A stretch of 59,223 nucleotides of DNA from Caballeronia sordidicola (GTDB lineage Bacteria > Pseudomonadota > Gammaproteobacteria > Burkholderiales > Burkholderiaceae), in assembly GCF_002220365.1 (NCBI RefSeq), contig NZ_MTHB01000057.1, positions 1-59,223 of the forward strand, given 5' to 3'. The notes beneath the pieces are model-generated. The model did not search any database, was not told where the DNA came from, and saw only the letters and a list, made by a program, of their open reading frames with translations. How positions within the stretch are numbered: position 1 is the first letter of the stretch; each line of letters begins with the position of its first letter. This document shows positions 33,635 to 42,192 of this stretch, piece by piece. The position numbers were made by a program, and so were the translations under genes.

Positions 33635-33820
33635 ATGACAATTCCTTCCTTCTCGCAAAAAAACCCTACACCGACGAATGGGTGTTCACTGCAAATGAAC
33701 CATGCCTGGAATTCTATCCGGAATTCCGATATTACTGATAAGGCTATCGTTGAAGCGAACCCTCGGTCTTCAAAACTACCGGTTTTGGAACTTGATTGGG
33801 ATTTCCATGGAGATCTCTAG
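33635..33820 (+). CDS. Possible small protein upstream of membrane protein
   Basis: 61 residues (MTIPSFSQKNPTPTNGCSLQ start, ends VLELDWDFHGDL), AAGGCG eight bases before the ATG. It overlaps the start of the next frame (33807). No family recognised and composition is unremarkable, so it may be non-coding. Confidence 0.3.
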   Translation: MTIPSFSQKNPTPTNGCSLQMNHAWNSIRNSDITDKAIVEANPRSSKLPVLELDWDFHGDL

Positions 33821-34118
33821 GCGATCAGACAAAGTAGGACTTTGGAATAACAATGCAGGAATGCTTTTGGCAAAAATGTCCGCAGAGACAATTTTTTGCC
33901 AGAACCTGATCTGCGGTCTGTTGCTGGTGGCCATTGCACACCATCAGGGTCTTCTTGTCTCGTCAGTACTTGATAACACACCAAATGAGATCAAGATTTT
34001 TGTAGCTGCGCTTATGGTTATTGCGGTCATCCATAGGAATGTGGTGTTCCTTTACCGTCAGTCGTTCCTTTATGAGGAGTCGTGCCTCGACGCAGGGCAA
34101 CGCTCCCGCAAGGGATGA
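33807..34118 (+). CDS. Small two-helix membrane protein, hypothetical
   Basis: 103 residues from ATG at 33807. Two hydrophobic stretches: CQNLICGLLLVAIAHHQGLL and IKIFVAALMVIAVIHRNVVF, with short polar ends. Looks like a small inner-membrane protein. Upstream in-frame starts (33702) would add a further hydrophobic segment. Function unknown; it may belong with the membrane protein at 34435. Confidence 0.45.
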   Translation: MEISRRSDKVGLWNNNAGMLLAKMSAETIFCQNLICGLLLVAIAHHQGLLVSSVLDNTPNEIKIFVAALMVIAVIHRNVVFLYRQSFLYEESCLDAGQRSRKG

Positions 34119-34434
34119 GTGGTCGGCTTCGATGGTATATGTAACCCGAGAGTCATCCATATCGCGTCCATCGGTAAGTACTTCGGGGCTGCTCGCCGCC
34201 CCCAAATCCGACAACGATAGATCGGCTATTGCAGGAGTACTTACTTACTCATCGATCCTGTTTTGCAACGACTGGCCACGCCGAAAAGCAGCTGATGATT
34301 GAAGGATCGGCGCGGTTTTGCTCGGCACTCAACGGTGCCGATCCTCGGCATTTGTTTACAACTGTTCCCAGTTATAAACTTTCTCCCAGCGGCCGCCTTC
34401 CCAGCTCGTCCGCTTTATTCGAATTGCCGCCTGG
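34119..34434. other. Intergenic stretch, nothing identified
   Basis: 316 bases of mixed composition between two membrane-protein genes. Only short frames on both strands with no recognisable protein, repeat or hairpin. Confidence 0.4.
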
Positions 34435-34974
34435 GTGGAAACCGTCGAGGCAATCATGGAACAACACGAAGCGAAGAATTACAAGCAATATGCAGAATGG
34501 CAGCGGCAGGAGAGGCAAAAAGGCATGACGCCGGGAGTGTCATGCAATTCGCACGAAGCTAGAACGGCAAGGGCGTTCATGGACCAGCGGAATGCGACCC
34601 AGCATCCGGCGCCGAAAAATACCTTCACGGCGACGCCGCCAAACTACTACAGACGGCCCTCGCAAAACTTCTACACCCCGCCCACGACAAGCCGAGCGCC
34701 AATACAATCGGTACAAGGCGGGGGAATGACGTCGGAAGGCAGTGGCGGGGGCGTCCTGATCCTTACCCTGTTCCTGGTCGGCCTCGGACTGGCGGTTCTG
34801 TACTGGCTTGGCCTGACGTTAGGAACGGTGGTTGTGATAGGTGGCGCTATCGCGCTATGCGTGCTCGGTGTTGTGCTCGTCCGGGCGCTATGGGCCATGA
34901 TCTCGGATCATCTTTATGTCGTCAGCGGCTTGGTGATTTCAGTGGGGATCTTCTTGCTGATGCGGGCGCATTAA
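34435..34974 (+). CDS. Hypothetical membrane protein
   Basis: 179 residues from GTG at 34435; ATG at 34456 (MEQHEAKNYKQYAEWQRQER) is a likely alternative. Soluble, Gln/Pro-rich N-terminal half, then a Gly-rich hinge and three closely spaced hydrophobic segments (GGVLILTLFLVGLGLAVLYW, LGTVVVIGGAIALCVLGVVL, VVSGLVISVGIFLLMRAH). No known family. Confidence 0.55.
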   Translation: METVEAIMEQHEAKNYKQYAEWQRQERQKGMTPGVSCNSHEARTARAFMDQRNATQHPAPKNTFTATPPNYYRRPSQNFYTPPTTSRAPIQSVQGGGMTSEGSGGGVLILTLFLVGLGLAVLYWLGLTLGTVVVIGGAIALCVLGVVLVRALWAMISDHLYVVSGLVISVGIFLLMRAH

Positions 34975-35012
34975 GCAGGCTGCAGTTTGATCTATAAACG
35001 GCCCGAAGAGGC

Positions 35013-35048
35013 CCGGAATTCCATTTGGATAGCCAAGTGGAATTCCGG
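35013..35048. other. 36-bp near-perfect palindrome
   Basis: 16-base arms with one mismatch (CCGGAATTCCATTTGG / CCAAGTGGAATTCCGG) around ATAG, 38 bases after the stop of the membrane-protein gene. It could end transcription, but no U-tract follows, so it may be a protein-binding or recombination site instead. Confidence 0.45.
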
Positions 35049-35270
35049 CGAAAGTTTTAGAAAAAAGATAGCTGCCGCCGAAAATAACGTCCCTGCAGGA
35101 AAGTGAATAAATGATTACCCCTATGGTTCGTATGGGCGTGACCATTGGAAAGGCAGATAGCGCAAACGTTTATTGCAATGCGCGCATTCATGGACTAGCT
35201 TTTAATCGCTTAATCTTTATTACCAAAAATTTCAATCAACATAAGATATTATAATTTGGGTGAGGTCAGC

Positions 35271-37088
35271 ATGGAACAAGCCCGTAGAAAGGTTATTATA
35301 GGGTCGTTAGCTATCCTAGGTAATTCAGCCATGCAGTCGACTGGGCTTGGGATCGCATCCATGCTTGCTGCATGTGGTGGTGGTGGGGGAGGAGGAGGGA
35401 ATAACGAGACGTCAACTCCTACGCTGAATATATCATCTGTCTCAAGTAGCACACCCACAGCATTAACACCGATTTCGCTTTCAACGACCGGTTTGAATAT
35501 AGCTGCTGCATTCACGGTAACATTATTAAATTCCTCAGGATATAATGCGACAATTAATCCCATTCGAACTGCTTCCGATGGAACAGTTATCATTTCCGTT
35601 CCATTATACATAGATCCGGCAACCGGAAAAACGAGTCCGTTATCTGCATCGGTTCAAATTACTCAAGGTTCTCTTTCCTCGAATCCTGTCCCACTTTCCA
35701 TCGCTGATATTCCAACCACGGCGAGTTACGGGGTAACTGCAGGAGAAATTTCCCGCGCATTTTTCAACGCGCAAGAAATATATTTAGGAATAACGGTCAA
35801 TTCCCTTCAGGCAATGCGCTCGCTAAAAACGAGCAAAACCAACACAGCAACTGTCCAACAGCATATCGCGGCACAACAAATAAATATAATCGAAGCAAGA
35901 TCTAATATCGATCTCATTGTTTCGGGGAGTCAATCATCATTAAGAGTTGGAACAACGAAGGATGGTGCTGCAATTGCATTTGATGCCAATTCGGTCGACA
36001 TCATGGATCGAACCATCGCCATGTATCTGCAGTCGATTGGCTACTTGCCGACTACCATCTACAGCTCCGTAGTGGCAGATGCAAACGCGGCGCGAACGCC
36101 TAGCGCTTCTTCAAAAAATCTTGTTCCGGTAAAGCGCCCAGTCACACCGAAGAGCGTTATTGATGGACTGGGGCTCTATAACGGGTCCCTCAGCCTCACG
36201 AACTCAGCGATTCAAGCGGCGGGTGCGAAAAATTCTACGGATAATTTTATTGCAATCGGTCAAGGCATCTCAACCGCTGCACTCATTCTTGGCGCGGTCG
36301 TAGCCAGTCCAGAATTGATTGCTGCCGCTACGATTGTTGGAACCGGCTATGCGATCACCGCGATCGCGAACGACGGATATAAATGGTACACCGCTTCAAA
36401 CGCAATTGACGCGGCCAATGGCGATCCCGCCAAATTAGCGGTGGCCCAAAGCCAACTAAACGACGCCCAGGCTAACTTTGCAGTAGACACTTTCGGCGCT
36501 ATGCTTGGCGTCTTTGGATTCCCCTCTGAGGTAGCAAGTGATGTCGGACTTGGCGCTCAAGTTGTCACCGCGTTAACAGCGGCACAACAGCAAGCAGTGC
36601 CAGGCTTGGCGGTCCAAGGACTAACGCTAATTAACGGTATTGCCGGGCTTGTTGTAGCTGCAAACGGAGCGGAAGCAACTGCGGATGGACAGACTATGAA
36701 TTCTTCAAATGCGGAAATTCCACCAGCGGCGGATTCGTTCGGCTTTGCCGATGGCGCGATGACAATCGCTAATCCAAACGCACCGATATTGTGGCCTCTT
36801 ACCGGTGTTTCACTCACTGATCCCGGTACGAGTTCAAACTTCACCACGCTGGCGGACACCAGTGGCGATTACAGCCTCCTCGTCCCGATAGGCGTGCCAG
36901 GATTTGACTATCCACAAATGAGTATTGTTCCTTACGATCCGGTAAGCGGCGAGCAACTTTCCTCGCCGCAGACGGTAAACTTATCCACCCTGAGCCCGGC
37001 TGCGCCTGTGAATATTTCACCTCACTCCGGTGTTTGCAATGACACTGACGCGTCCGACCCCGATTCAGATGATCCAGACTGCGATTAA
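35271..37088 (+). CDS. Large putative lipoprotein
   Basis: 605 residues from the ATG at 35271. The N-terminus has a basic ARRKVIIGSLAI start resembling a Tat signal and a lipobox SMLAAC followed by eight glycines, as in many Burkholderia lipoproteins. The next 100 residues are Ser/Thr-rich and beta-like; the middle has two hydrophobic helices (about residues 340-370) and an Ala-rich region; the end (ILWPLTGVSLTDPGTSSNFT onward) resembles a carboxypeptidase-regulatory or Ig-like domain with an acidic tail. AT-richer than the backbone, so horizontally acquired. Function unknown. Confidence 0.65.
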   Translation: MEQARRKVIIGSLAILGNSAMQSTGLGIASMLAACGGGGGGGGNNETSTPTLNISSVSSSTPTALTPISLSTTGLNIAAAFTVTLLNSSGYNATINPIRTASDGTVIISVPLYIDPATGKTSPLSASVQITQGSLSSNPVPLSIADIPTTASYGVTAGEISRAFFNAQEIYLGITVNSLQAMRSLKTSKTNTATVQQHIAAQQINIIEARSNIDLIVSGSQSSLRVGTTKDGAAIAFDANSVDIMDRTIAMYLQSIGYLPTTIYSSVVADANAARTPSASSKNLVPVKRPVTPKSVIDGLGLYNGSLSLTNSAIQAAGAKNSTDNFIAIGQGISTAALILGAVVASPELIAAATIVGTGYAITAIANDGYKWYTASNAIDAANGDPAKLAVAQSQLNDAQANFAVDTFGAMLGVFGFPSEVASDVGLGAQVVTALTAAQQQAVPGLAVQGLTLINGIAGLVVAANGAEATADGQTMNSSNAEIPPAADSFGFADGAMTIANPNAPILWPLTGVSLTDPGTSSNFTTLADTSGDYSLLVPIGVPGFDYPQMSIVPYDPVSGEQLSSPQTVNLSTLSPAAPVNISPHSGVCNDTDASDPDSDDPDCD

Positions 37089-37091
37089 GGA

Positions 37092-37694
37092 ATGCCTTTG
37101 ACAGCTGTATCGATTACAAGACTTATTTGTGCGGTGTTTTTCCTTGTCGCGATAGGATTTTGCGTCCATCTGTTCCTTGTCAAGGACGTACGGTTGGGCG
37201 TAAAAGTGCTGTGGATTGCTGGCATTATATTTGTTATTGGTCTGCGGCCAGAGGGACTTCCTTTTCTCTCAAGAAACATTTCTGTTCTTTCATTTTTTCG
37301 CATCGCTTTTTTGGCCCTTTTTATAGTTTTTCTAGCTCTTTCGGTTTTCGTTGTATTTTGGATTCAAATTCCACAAGAACGCCACCCGCGGTTTGACGGA
37401 GTTGTCGTGCAATATATGGATGTTGATGGTCACCCCATGCCTCAAGTCGAATATAAAAATAGCAGCGGTGAGAAGATTATTTTTGCAGATAGATACGCTA
37501 GCTATCTTTTTCCCAATCGGACTTTTAAGGAGGGTGAGCGTGTATCAGTGCTCGTTATTGATCCTTCGAGCGCGCATATTGATTTTTCATTTTTATCCAG
37601 ATGGGGAACAGCGATTTTTTTAATGTTTATGACAGCGCTTGCATTGATGTTTTCGGCAATATGCCATCTTAGAATTTTTCTAAACTCTGGCTGA
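37092..37694 (+). CDS. Hypothetical membrane protein linked to the lipoprotein
   Basis: 200 residues, four predicted membrane helices (about residues 7-28, 37-52, 67-93 and 173-195) with a soluble loop (FDGVVVQYMDVDGHPMPQVE, YKNSSGEKIIFADRYASYLF, FKEGERVSVLVIDPSSA) resembling DUF3592-type loops. It starts three bases after the lipoprotein stop and shares its AT-rich composition, so the two are probably one transcription unit. Confidence 0.6.
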   Translation: MPLTAVSITRLICAVFFLVAIGFCVHLFLVKDVRLGVKVLWIAGIIFVIGLRPEGLPFLSRNISVLSFFRIAFLALFIVFLALSVFVVFWIQIPQERHPRFDGVVVQYMDVDGHPMPQVEYKNSSGEKIIFADRYASYLFPNRTFKEGERVSVLVIDPSSAHIDFSFLSRWGTAIFLMFMTALALMFSAICHLRIFLNSG

Positions 37695-37724
37695 ATAACG
37701 AATGTAACCCGTGGAACTAGCTTT

Positions 37725-38027
37725 TTATACGTCATATCGGAATAAAAGCCCCAAGGGGACTTTACGTTGACGCCGAGCGATCGTTAGGCAGATGTGACCC
37801 CACCGATCAAACAGAAACTGCGATCTGTTTATGGAGACAGATTGTAGACGGCAGTCGGCCGAATACGAGGGGACCGTGGGGCAGGCCGTATTGCGTCGAT
37901 GCAAACCCACGCTGCAAAATCGTCTGCCATAGCCGTAGACCTCGCGGTAGGTCTGCGACCAGTCCGGACAATAGCGGACCTCCCCCGAGAGGCCGCGCCA
38001 TTGCAATGTTTCGGTGCTGCACTCCAT
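37725..38027 (-). pseudogene. Plasmid hypothetical protein of the ArdC operon, C-terminus probably replaced
   Basis: The frame opens with ATG at 38027, overlapping the preceding stop (TGATG). The first 30 residues (METC-like start, ETLQWRGLSGEVRYCPDWSQ, TYREVYGYG) look like a genuine small plasmid protein, but the rest (RRFCSVGLHRR onward) is Arg/Ser-rich with no domain, suggesting truncation near 37930. A CCCC-aa-GGGG stem followed by TTTTATT on the minus strand (37741-37758) could terminate this operon. Confidence 0.35.
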
Positions 38028-38161
38028 CAGGCTTCGCCCTTCGCTTTTCCGATAATCTCTTCCGCGGCCGTGGTCGCTTCACAGAGCTGGGCAACCTCAT
38101 CTTCAAACTGGTCTGTCGTGCCTTCGATTGCCGCCATCAAATCATCGGCACGGGCTACCAT
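38027..38161 (-). CDS. 44-residue acidic protein in the ArdC operon
   Basis: ATG at 38161, 12 bases after the preceding stop with a GGAG site in between. MVARADDLMAAIEGTTDQFE then VAQLCEATTAAEEIIGKAK; helical and acidic. Stop overlaps the next start. Operon position supports a real gene; function unknown. Confidence 0.5.
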   Translation of the reverse strand: MVARADDLMAAIEGTTDQFEDEVAQLCEATTAAEEIIGKAKGEA

Positions 38162-38173
38162 CCGCTCCAGCGT

Positions 38174-38461
38174 TTACAGCGTGTCGGGAGCGGCTTCGCA
38201 AAGAAGGAAAGCCGGATGTCCGCCGTAGCGGAGGAACGCCCCATCGAGGGCGACGTTTTCCGCTGTCGTTTGGCGGGTCGCGTCATCCGTGATCGAGACA
38301 ATCCGGGCGCACGCCGAATTGCTCCAGTCCGGATCGTCGCAGAGATCGGCCGGGTCCATGGCCTGAGCGGTGGCGATCGCTACGGCCGCGCTGGGTGCGG
38401 CGAAGGTTTCGGTGCCGTAATGGGGCACGTCGACGGCAAAGAGCGCGGTGAAGGTTTTCAT
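38174..38461 (-). CDS. Hypothetical protein downstream of ardC
   Basis: 95 residues (MKTFTALFAVDVPHYGTETF start, AVAIATAQAMDPADLCDDPD, TAENVALDGAFLRYGGHPAF). Small soluble protein of the kind commonly found directly after ardC in plasmids. The start overlaps the ardC stop by four bases (ATGA). No biochemical role known. Confidence 0.65.
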   Translation of the reverse strand: MKTFTALFAVDVPHYGTETFAAPSAAVAIATAQAMDPADLCDDPDWSNSACARIVSITDDATRQTTAENVALDGAFLRYGGHPAFLLCEAAPDTL

Positions 38462-39366
38462 GCTGGCACCTCGCTTTGAGCATCGCCTTGCAGGGAAAAC
38501 AGATAATCGCAGGCGCGTTGCGCTTGGCTCGCGGCGGTGAAGATTGCCCGCTTGTCGGCCTTCAGCACGGTCAGCCAGTGGTCAAGATAGGATGCGTGGT
38601 CTTCGCGGATCTCCGGAGTGATGCCAAGCTGGGCGCACAGAAACGCGGCCCCCATCTCGGCAATCAGTTCCTCGGCTGCATAGGCCTGATCGCCGAACCG
38701 CTTTCCAAGCTGGCGGTCGAGCCGGGCAGGGTGGCTGGTCCAGTGGGTCAGCTCGTGCGCCTGTGTCGCAGCGTCGCTTTCCGCATCCTTGAACGCATCA
38801 GCTGACGGCATTTGCACGACGTCCAGCAGGGGTGCGTAATAGGCCCGGTTTCCGCCTCTCCGGATGATCGCGCCGGTCTTGGCAAAGAACGCCTCCGCTC
38901 GCTCGATCAGCTGCAGTGGTTCGGGTCGCGCTGCGTCCGGCTGCACCTGATAGCCTTCCGGCAGGTTCTCGATCTGGTCGGCGTTGAACACGGTGTATCC
39001 CTTCATGAAAGCGATATCGCGTTCAATCTCTTCGCCGTTGTCGCCTGCCTCGGTCTTGTGGATTTTGTTGGCGTAGACAACCAAAGAGCCACGCTCGCCC
39101 TTGCGCACGTTGCCGCCAAGTTCCAGCGCCTGTTTAAACGTCATCCAGCGGTTTGAACGATAGCCGTTTTCCATGGTTTCTCCCCACAGCAGCAGGACAT
39201 TGATCCCACGGTAAGGCACGCCGTTATGCCGGAGGGGGAGGGTGATGCGGTCTTCGATATTGCCTGCCTTCCACGGCTTTACCCATGGCCTGACGCCTTG
39301 TTCGAGGTCGGCAATGATCTTGTCGGTGACGCGGGTGTAGACGTCCGCCTTGGTCTCGGTCTTCAT
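38458..39366 (-). CDS. ardC: ArdC-like antirestriction protein
   Basis: 302 residues. N-terminal ssDNA-binding domain: MKTETKADVYTRVTDKIIAD, VRPWVKPWKAGN, LPLRHNGVPYRGINVLLLWG, RWMTFKQALELGGNVRKGER. C-terminal zincin-like metallopeptidase domain with ATQAHELTHWTSH (HExxH-like HELTH) and YAAEELIAEMGAAFLCAQLG. ArdC of IncW pSa protects incoming single-stranded plasmid DNA from nucleases and restriction. An inverted repeat 24 bases upstream may be its operator. Confidence 0.92.
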   Translation of the reverse strand: MKTETKADVYTRVTDKIIADLEQGVRPWVKPWKAGNIEDRITLPLRHNGVPYRGINVLLLWGETMENGYRSNRWMTFKQALELGGNVRKGERGSLVVYANKIHKTEAGDNGEEIERDIAFMKGYTVFNADQIENLPEGYQVQPDAARPEPLQLIERAEAFFAKTGAIIRRGGNRAYYAPLLDVVQMPSADAFKDAESDAATQAHELTHWTSHPARLDRQLGKRFGDQAYAAEELIAEMGAAFLCAQLGITPEIREDHASYLDHWLTVLKADKRAIFTAASQAQRACDYLFSLQGDAQSEVPA

Positions 39367-39389
39367 GGTCTTGGCTCCTTCTAGGGCTT

Positions 39390-39421
39390 GGGGTTAATCG
39401 CTTCTGTTGCGCGATTACCCC
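39390..39421. promoter_or_regulatory. Inverted repeat upstream of ardC, candidate operator
   Basis: GGGGTTAATCGC ... GCGATTACCCC with a 9-base spacer, one unpaired T. It ends 24 bases before the ardC start, where an autoregulatory operator would sit. Binding not shown. Confidence 0.45.
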
Positions 39422-39757
39422 TGCCCGTCGGGCGCAGACCGGGGAGGCAAGGTGCAAGGGCTGGACGGAGGGAGAGGGATCACCCACCCCGCCAGGGGCG
39501 GCCAAAGGCCGTCTTGCAGCTTTTGCGAAAGATGGGGAAACCCTCCGGCCAGGGCACAGCCATTTCCCTTAGCACCTTCCATCTGACTGAGTAGCTGCCT
39601 TGCGAAAGGGATCGTCACCGGATGGCCGGGACTACAGGCCCGGGGCGCGAAGCGCGTAGAGCCAGGTCCGGCCGCGGGCCGGGTTCGCCCGAAATCACAT
39701 TTTTCTGGAATGGCTCGGTCAACACATGCTATGGATGGCTGAGAAAGGCAGGCCACC
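39422..39757. other. GC-rich intergenic region upstream of ardC
   Basis: About 340 bases with short stems (for example GGCC-aaa-GGCC at 39504-39514 and a GGCCGCGGGCC cluster near 39670) but no convincing gene. It probably contains the ardC promoter and the promoter of the rightward gene at 39758. Confidence 0.35.
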
Positions 39758-39991
39758 ATGCTGTTTATGTTGAAAAGCGGAAAGATTTTGAGCACCGAGC
39801 GGATCGAAAAAATCGAAGCGATCGATCATTCGCGCGGCCCCGACGCACTGACGCCGGAGTTCAACTCCCAGGTCTTTTTCGCGCAGCGCAATGAGTTGTG
39901 CGGCCAGGAGCTTCCCGACACCGTGGAAGAGATCATGGAAGCCTACGATGATCAGGTGTGGAAGCTCCAGGGATCAGGTGGGCCTGGCTAG
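39758..39991 (+). CDS. Small hypothetical plasmid protein
   Basis: 77 residues (MLFMLKSGKILSTERIEKIE start; ALTPEFNSQVFFAQRNELCG; TVEEIMEAYDDQVWKL). Soluble and acidic; an AGGCAGG site precedes the ATG. No family recognised. Confidence 0.5.
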   Translation: MLFMLKSGKILSTERIEKIEAIDHSRGPDALTPEFNSQVFFAQRNELCGQELPDTVEEIMEAYDDQVWKLQGSGGPG

Positions 39992-40265
39992 CTCGCCGGC
40001 GTCGCCGACAGTCATGACGCGGGCTTTCCCGGGCAGCCGTTAGATATTATTCGCGTACAATCCCGTTGTTCAGCAGCTTGCGAAAACAGAACGTTCGGGC
40101 GGCGCTTTAAGCGAAGCCTGGCAACCGGGCAGTCGGGTTGCTGTCGCCATCTCTCACTGCACAAAGCTGTCTTCCGAGACGGCAAATTGAGAAATTGACA
40201 GCAAAGTCTGGATGCCACCTCCCGGCTCTTCATGAGACCGGTGGCAAGTTGACGAGGAACAGCCC

Positions 40266-40418
40266 ATGGCTCAACCAAAATCAATGGCTCCGGATATTCT
40301 GGGTCAAGCTATGGCCGCGATCATCGGTGCCTTTACAGTGCTGTCGAGCGCTGGCTTGTCTCCGGTAGTGGCATTTTTGCTGCCGGCCGTTGTAGCGGTA
40401 ATTTTGTTGCGACGCTGA
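40266..40418 (+). CDS. 50-residue hydrophobic peptide
   Basis: ATG at 40266 with a GAGGA site eight bases upstream. MAQPKSMAPDILGQAMAAII followed by hydrophobic stretches (GAFTVLSSAGLS; VVAFLLPAVVAVILLRR) and a basic end: one long or two short membrane segments. Such peptides occur as type I toxins, small membrane regulators or bacteriocin-like peptides; nothing here distinguishes them. Confidence 0.5.
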   Translation: MAQPKSMAPDILGQAMAAIIGAFTVLSSAGLSPVVAFLLPAVVAVILLRR

Positions 40419-40636
40419 TCTGGAATGTAGTGTGGAAGACCTCTGACAAGTGAATGTTGCTTGTCAGGGTGTCGACCTGTCTGGTGCTCCGGCAAGGCTA
40501 ACAACTGTTCGAGCCGATCCTAAGTGAGCATGGCATTGAGGCATCGATGCTAAACGGCAACGTCAGGTTTGCTGGAAGTAGCTATTGGGTTCAAGAACAA
40601 AAAAACTCTTTTTTCCCCGCGACCTACGGGCTCCTT

Positions 40637-41362
40637 ATGGACCTCTTAAAAAAATTACTCTCGGTTCCGCTGCAAACGTTGATGTTTTTTGTCGGCGCGG
40701 TCTTTTTTGTTTTCGGAATCGGCACGCCTGACAAAATTCCGGTGATCGGCGGCTTCCGGGCCGATCGACCCATCCCGGCGATGATCTGCGGGGCGGTGCT
40801 GATGGCGGTCGCTGTCGGCTGGTATTTCTATCGGAGCGAGATGACGAGAAGAGAGGCCTTCCGTCGTCATGACGCACACGCATTAAAGGGCCCTTTGCTT
40901 CCGAAAGCCGCAGACTTCGACATCCGCATTGTCAGTCATGTTGATAATGAACATATTGACGGCGTGAAGCAGAAGTTTCGGGGCACCATGAAACGCGCCC
41001 TCCCGGACGGATATGCGCTTTGGCTTGTAAGGCGATTAAATAGCGCCCCTGATGGCTATTATCCCGAGGGCCGGGCGGAGCCAAAATTGTTGAGTGGAAG
41101 TACCACTGAACACAGCTGGGAAGTTGGGGACGTGTTCGTAGGCGGCAAGCCAGGCGGCAAGGACCCGCGTACGATTGAGATGTGGCTGGTCGGACCAGAC
41201 GGACACATCATGCTCGATTCTACGAAGAAAGCGAATGCTAAATACGCCGACCTGATGACGCACACGAAGATGGAGTGGACCCGGGAATGGTTGATCCAGC
41301 CTTTGGAGCGTATGACAAGCGATATGGTCTATGCCACTCGCCTTACGCTTACGCGGCGCTGA
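40637..41362 (+). CDS. Hypothetical membrane-anchored protein
   Basis: 241 residues from the ATG at 40637 (an upstream in-frame ATG at 40547 adds 30 weak residues). Two N-terminal membrane helices (LQTLMFFVGAVFFVFGIG; AMICGAVLMAVAVGWYFY), then a soluble domain (PDGYALWLVRRLNSAPDGYY, VFVGGKPGGKDPRTIEMWLV, GPDGHIMLDSTKKANAKYAD). Family not recognised. The layout fits a membrane-bound sensor or effector. Confidence 0.6.
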   Translation: MDLLKKLLSVPLQTLMFFVGAVFFVFGIGTPDKIPVIGGFRADRPIPAMICGAVLMAVAVGWYFYRSEMTRREAFRRHDAHALKGPLLPKAADFDIRIVSHVDNEHIDGVKQKFRGTMKRALPDGYALWLVRRLNSAPDGYYPEGRAEPKLLSGSTTEHSWEVGDVFVGGKPGGKDPRTIEMWLVGPDGHIMLDSTKKANAKYADLMTHTKMEWTREWLIQPLERMTSDMVYATRLTLTRR

Positions 41363-41386
41363 AGGAACGCGACGCAACCGCAATCA

Positions 41387-41668
41387 TCAGTGCCTTCCGT
41401 TCTCCAGGCACTGATCGATAACGTCATGCAGTTTATCCAGAGCCGGCTTTAATTTTCCACGCTCGACCATGTCGTGGACGGCATTGAAGACGTCGCGTTG
41501 CTCGATAGGATCAGGGCAGATCAGCCGCTCGGCCCGCCGGGCGAGCATAGCCACGTACATGCACAGCTCGTCGGGATAGTGGTTTGGTTCGTGGCGGTTG
41601 ATCTGGTTGATCAGCACCGTCCAACGATCAGCGAGATCCTTTAAGTTTTCAGGGCAGATCGTCTGCAT
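41387..41668 (-). CDS. Hypothetical plasmid protein
   Basis: 93 residues: MQTICPENLKDLADRWTVLI, NQINRHEPNHYPDELCMYVA, MLARRAERLICPDPIEQRDV. Helical, soluble. Leftward like the next two genes, possibly the same transcription unit. Family unknown. Confidence 0.55.
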   Translation of the reverse strand: MQTICPENLKDLADRWTVLINQINRHEPNHYPDELCMYVAMLARRAERLICPDPIEQRDVFNAVHDMVERGKLKPALDKLHDVIDQCLENGRH

Positions 41669-41762
41669 AGCGTCCCCCGTCTGTTAAGCGGGCATGGGCG
41701 CATGCAAACAGGGTGCCACGCCATGCAGACCGCGCCGAATTGAAAGGCTGCCGGCGTTTAGC

Positions 41763-42062
41763 CTAGGCCTGGTTGCGCCGCTCTTCTTCCAGCGCCTGCT
41801 GATAGGCCTCTTCGCTCTCGTAGCCAAGCTCGAAAAATGTGAAATCGTCCGGCATATCGCTTGGGTCTTCGCCAAGCGCGACAAGCACGTCATTCACGAA
41901 TTCCTCGCAGACCTGATGCCATTCAGGGGTATCGACGGGGAAGTCGTCAGGGTTCTTCTTGCCCCGGGCCTTGCGGATCGCCGCTACCGCAAGGCAAAGG
42001 GACTGAGCTTCCATGTCCACCGCGCTGCCGAGGATGATTTCGAGGGGTTTTTGGTTTTTCAT
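41763..42062 (-). CDS. Hypothetical acidic plasmid protein
   Basis: 99 residues, acidic: EIILGSAVDMEAQSLCLAVA, GKKNPDDFPVDTPEWHQVCE, FVNDVLVALGEDPSDMPDDF. A soluble, helical protein with a Glu-rich end. Acidic small plasmid proteins are sometimes DNA mimics or antirestriction factors, but no specific motif supports that here. Confidence 0.55.
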   Translation of the reverse strand: MKNQKPLEIILGSAVDMEAQSLCLAVAAIRKARGKKNPDDFPVDTPEWHQVCEEFVNDVLVALGEDPSDMPDDFTFFELGYESEEAYQQALEEERRNQA

Positions 42063-42192
42063 GGACTGGTTTTCGGCGTACGCGCACGAAAACTTTAACC
42101 TGTGTGTCTAAATCGGCAACAAAAGCGCGGAGCTGACCCATGGCAGGGCTATTCCCGTCGCCAAGTTCCGCTGGCAGTGTCCGTGGGATCTG

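Noticed and set aside
33440..33660. Separate 72-codon gene at the 5' end of the transposase
   Set aside because: Reading the neighbouring frame joins the two halves of the transposase with one stop codon, which explains the region better.
36975..36990. DnaA-box-like TTATCCACC
   Set aside because: Single, inexact and inside the lipoprotein gene, far from the presumed origin.
38476..38805. Open frames opposite ardC (38476-39156, plus strand)
   Set aside because: They are the reverse side of a clear ardC gene and their protein sequences have no recognisable features.
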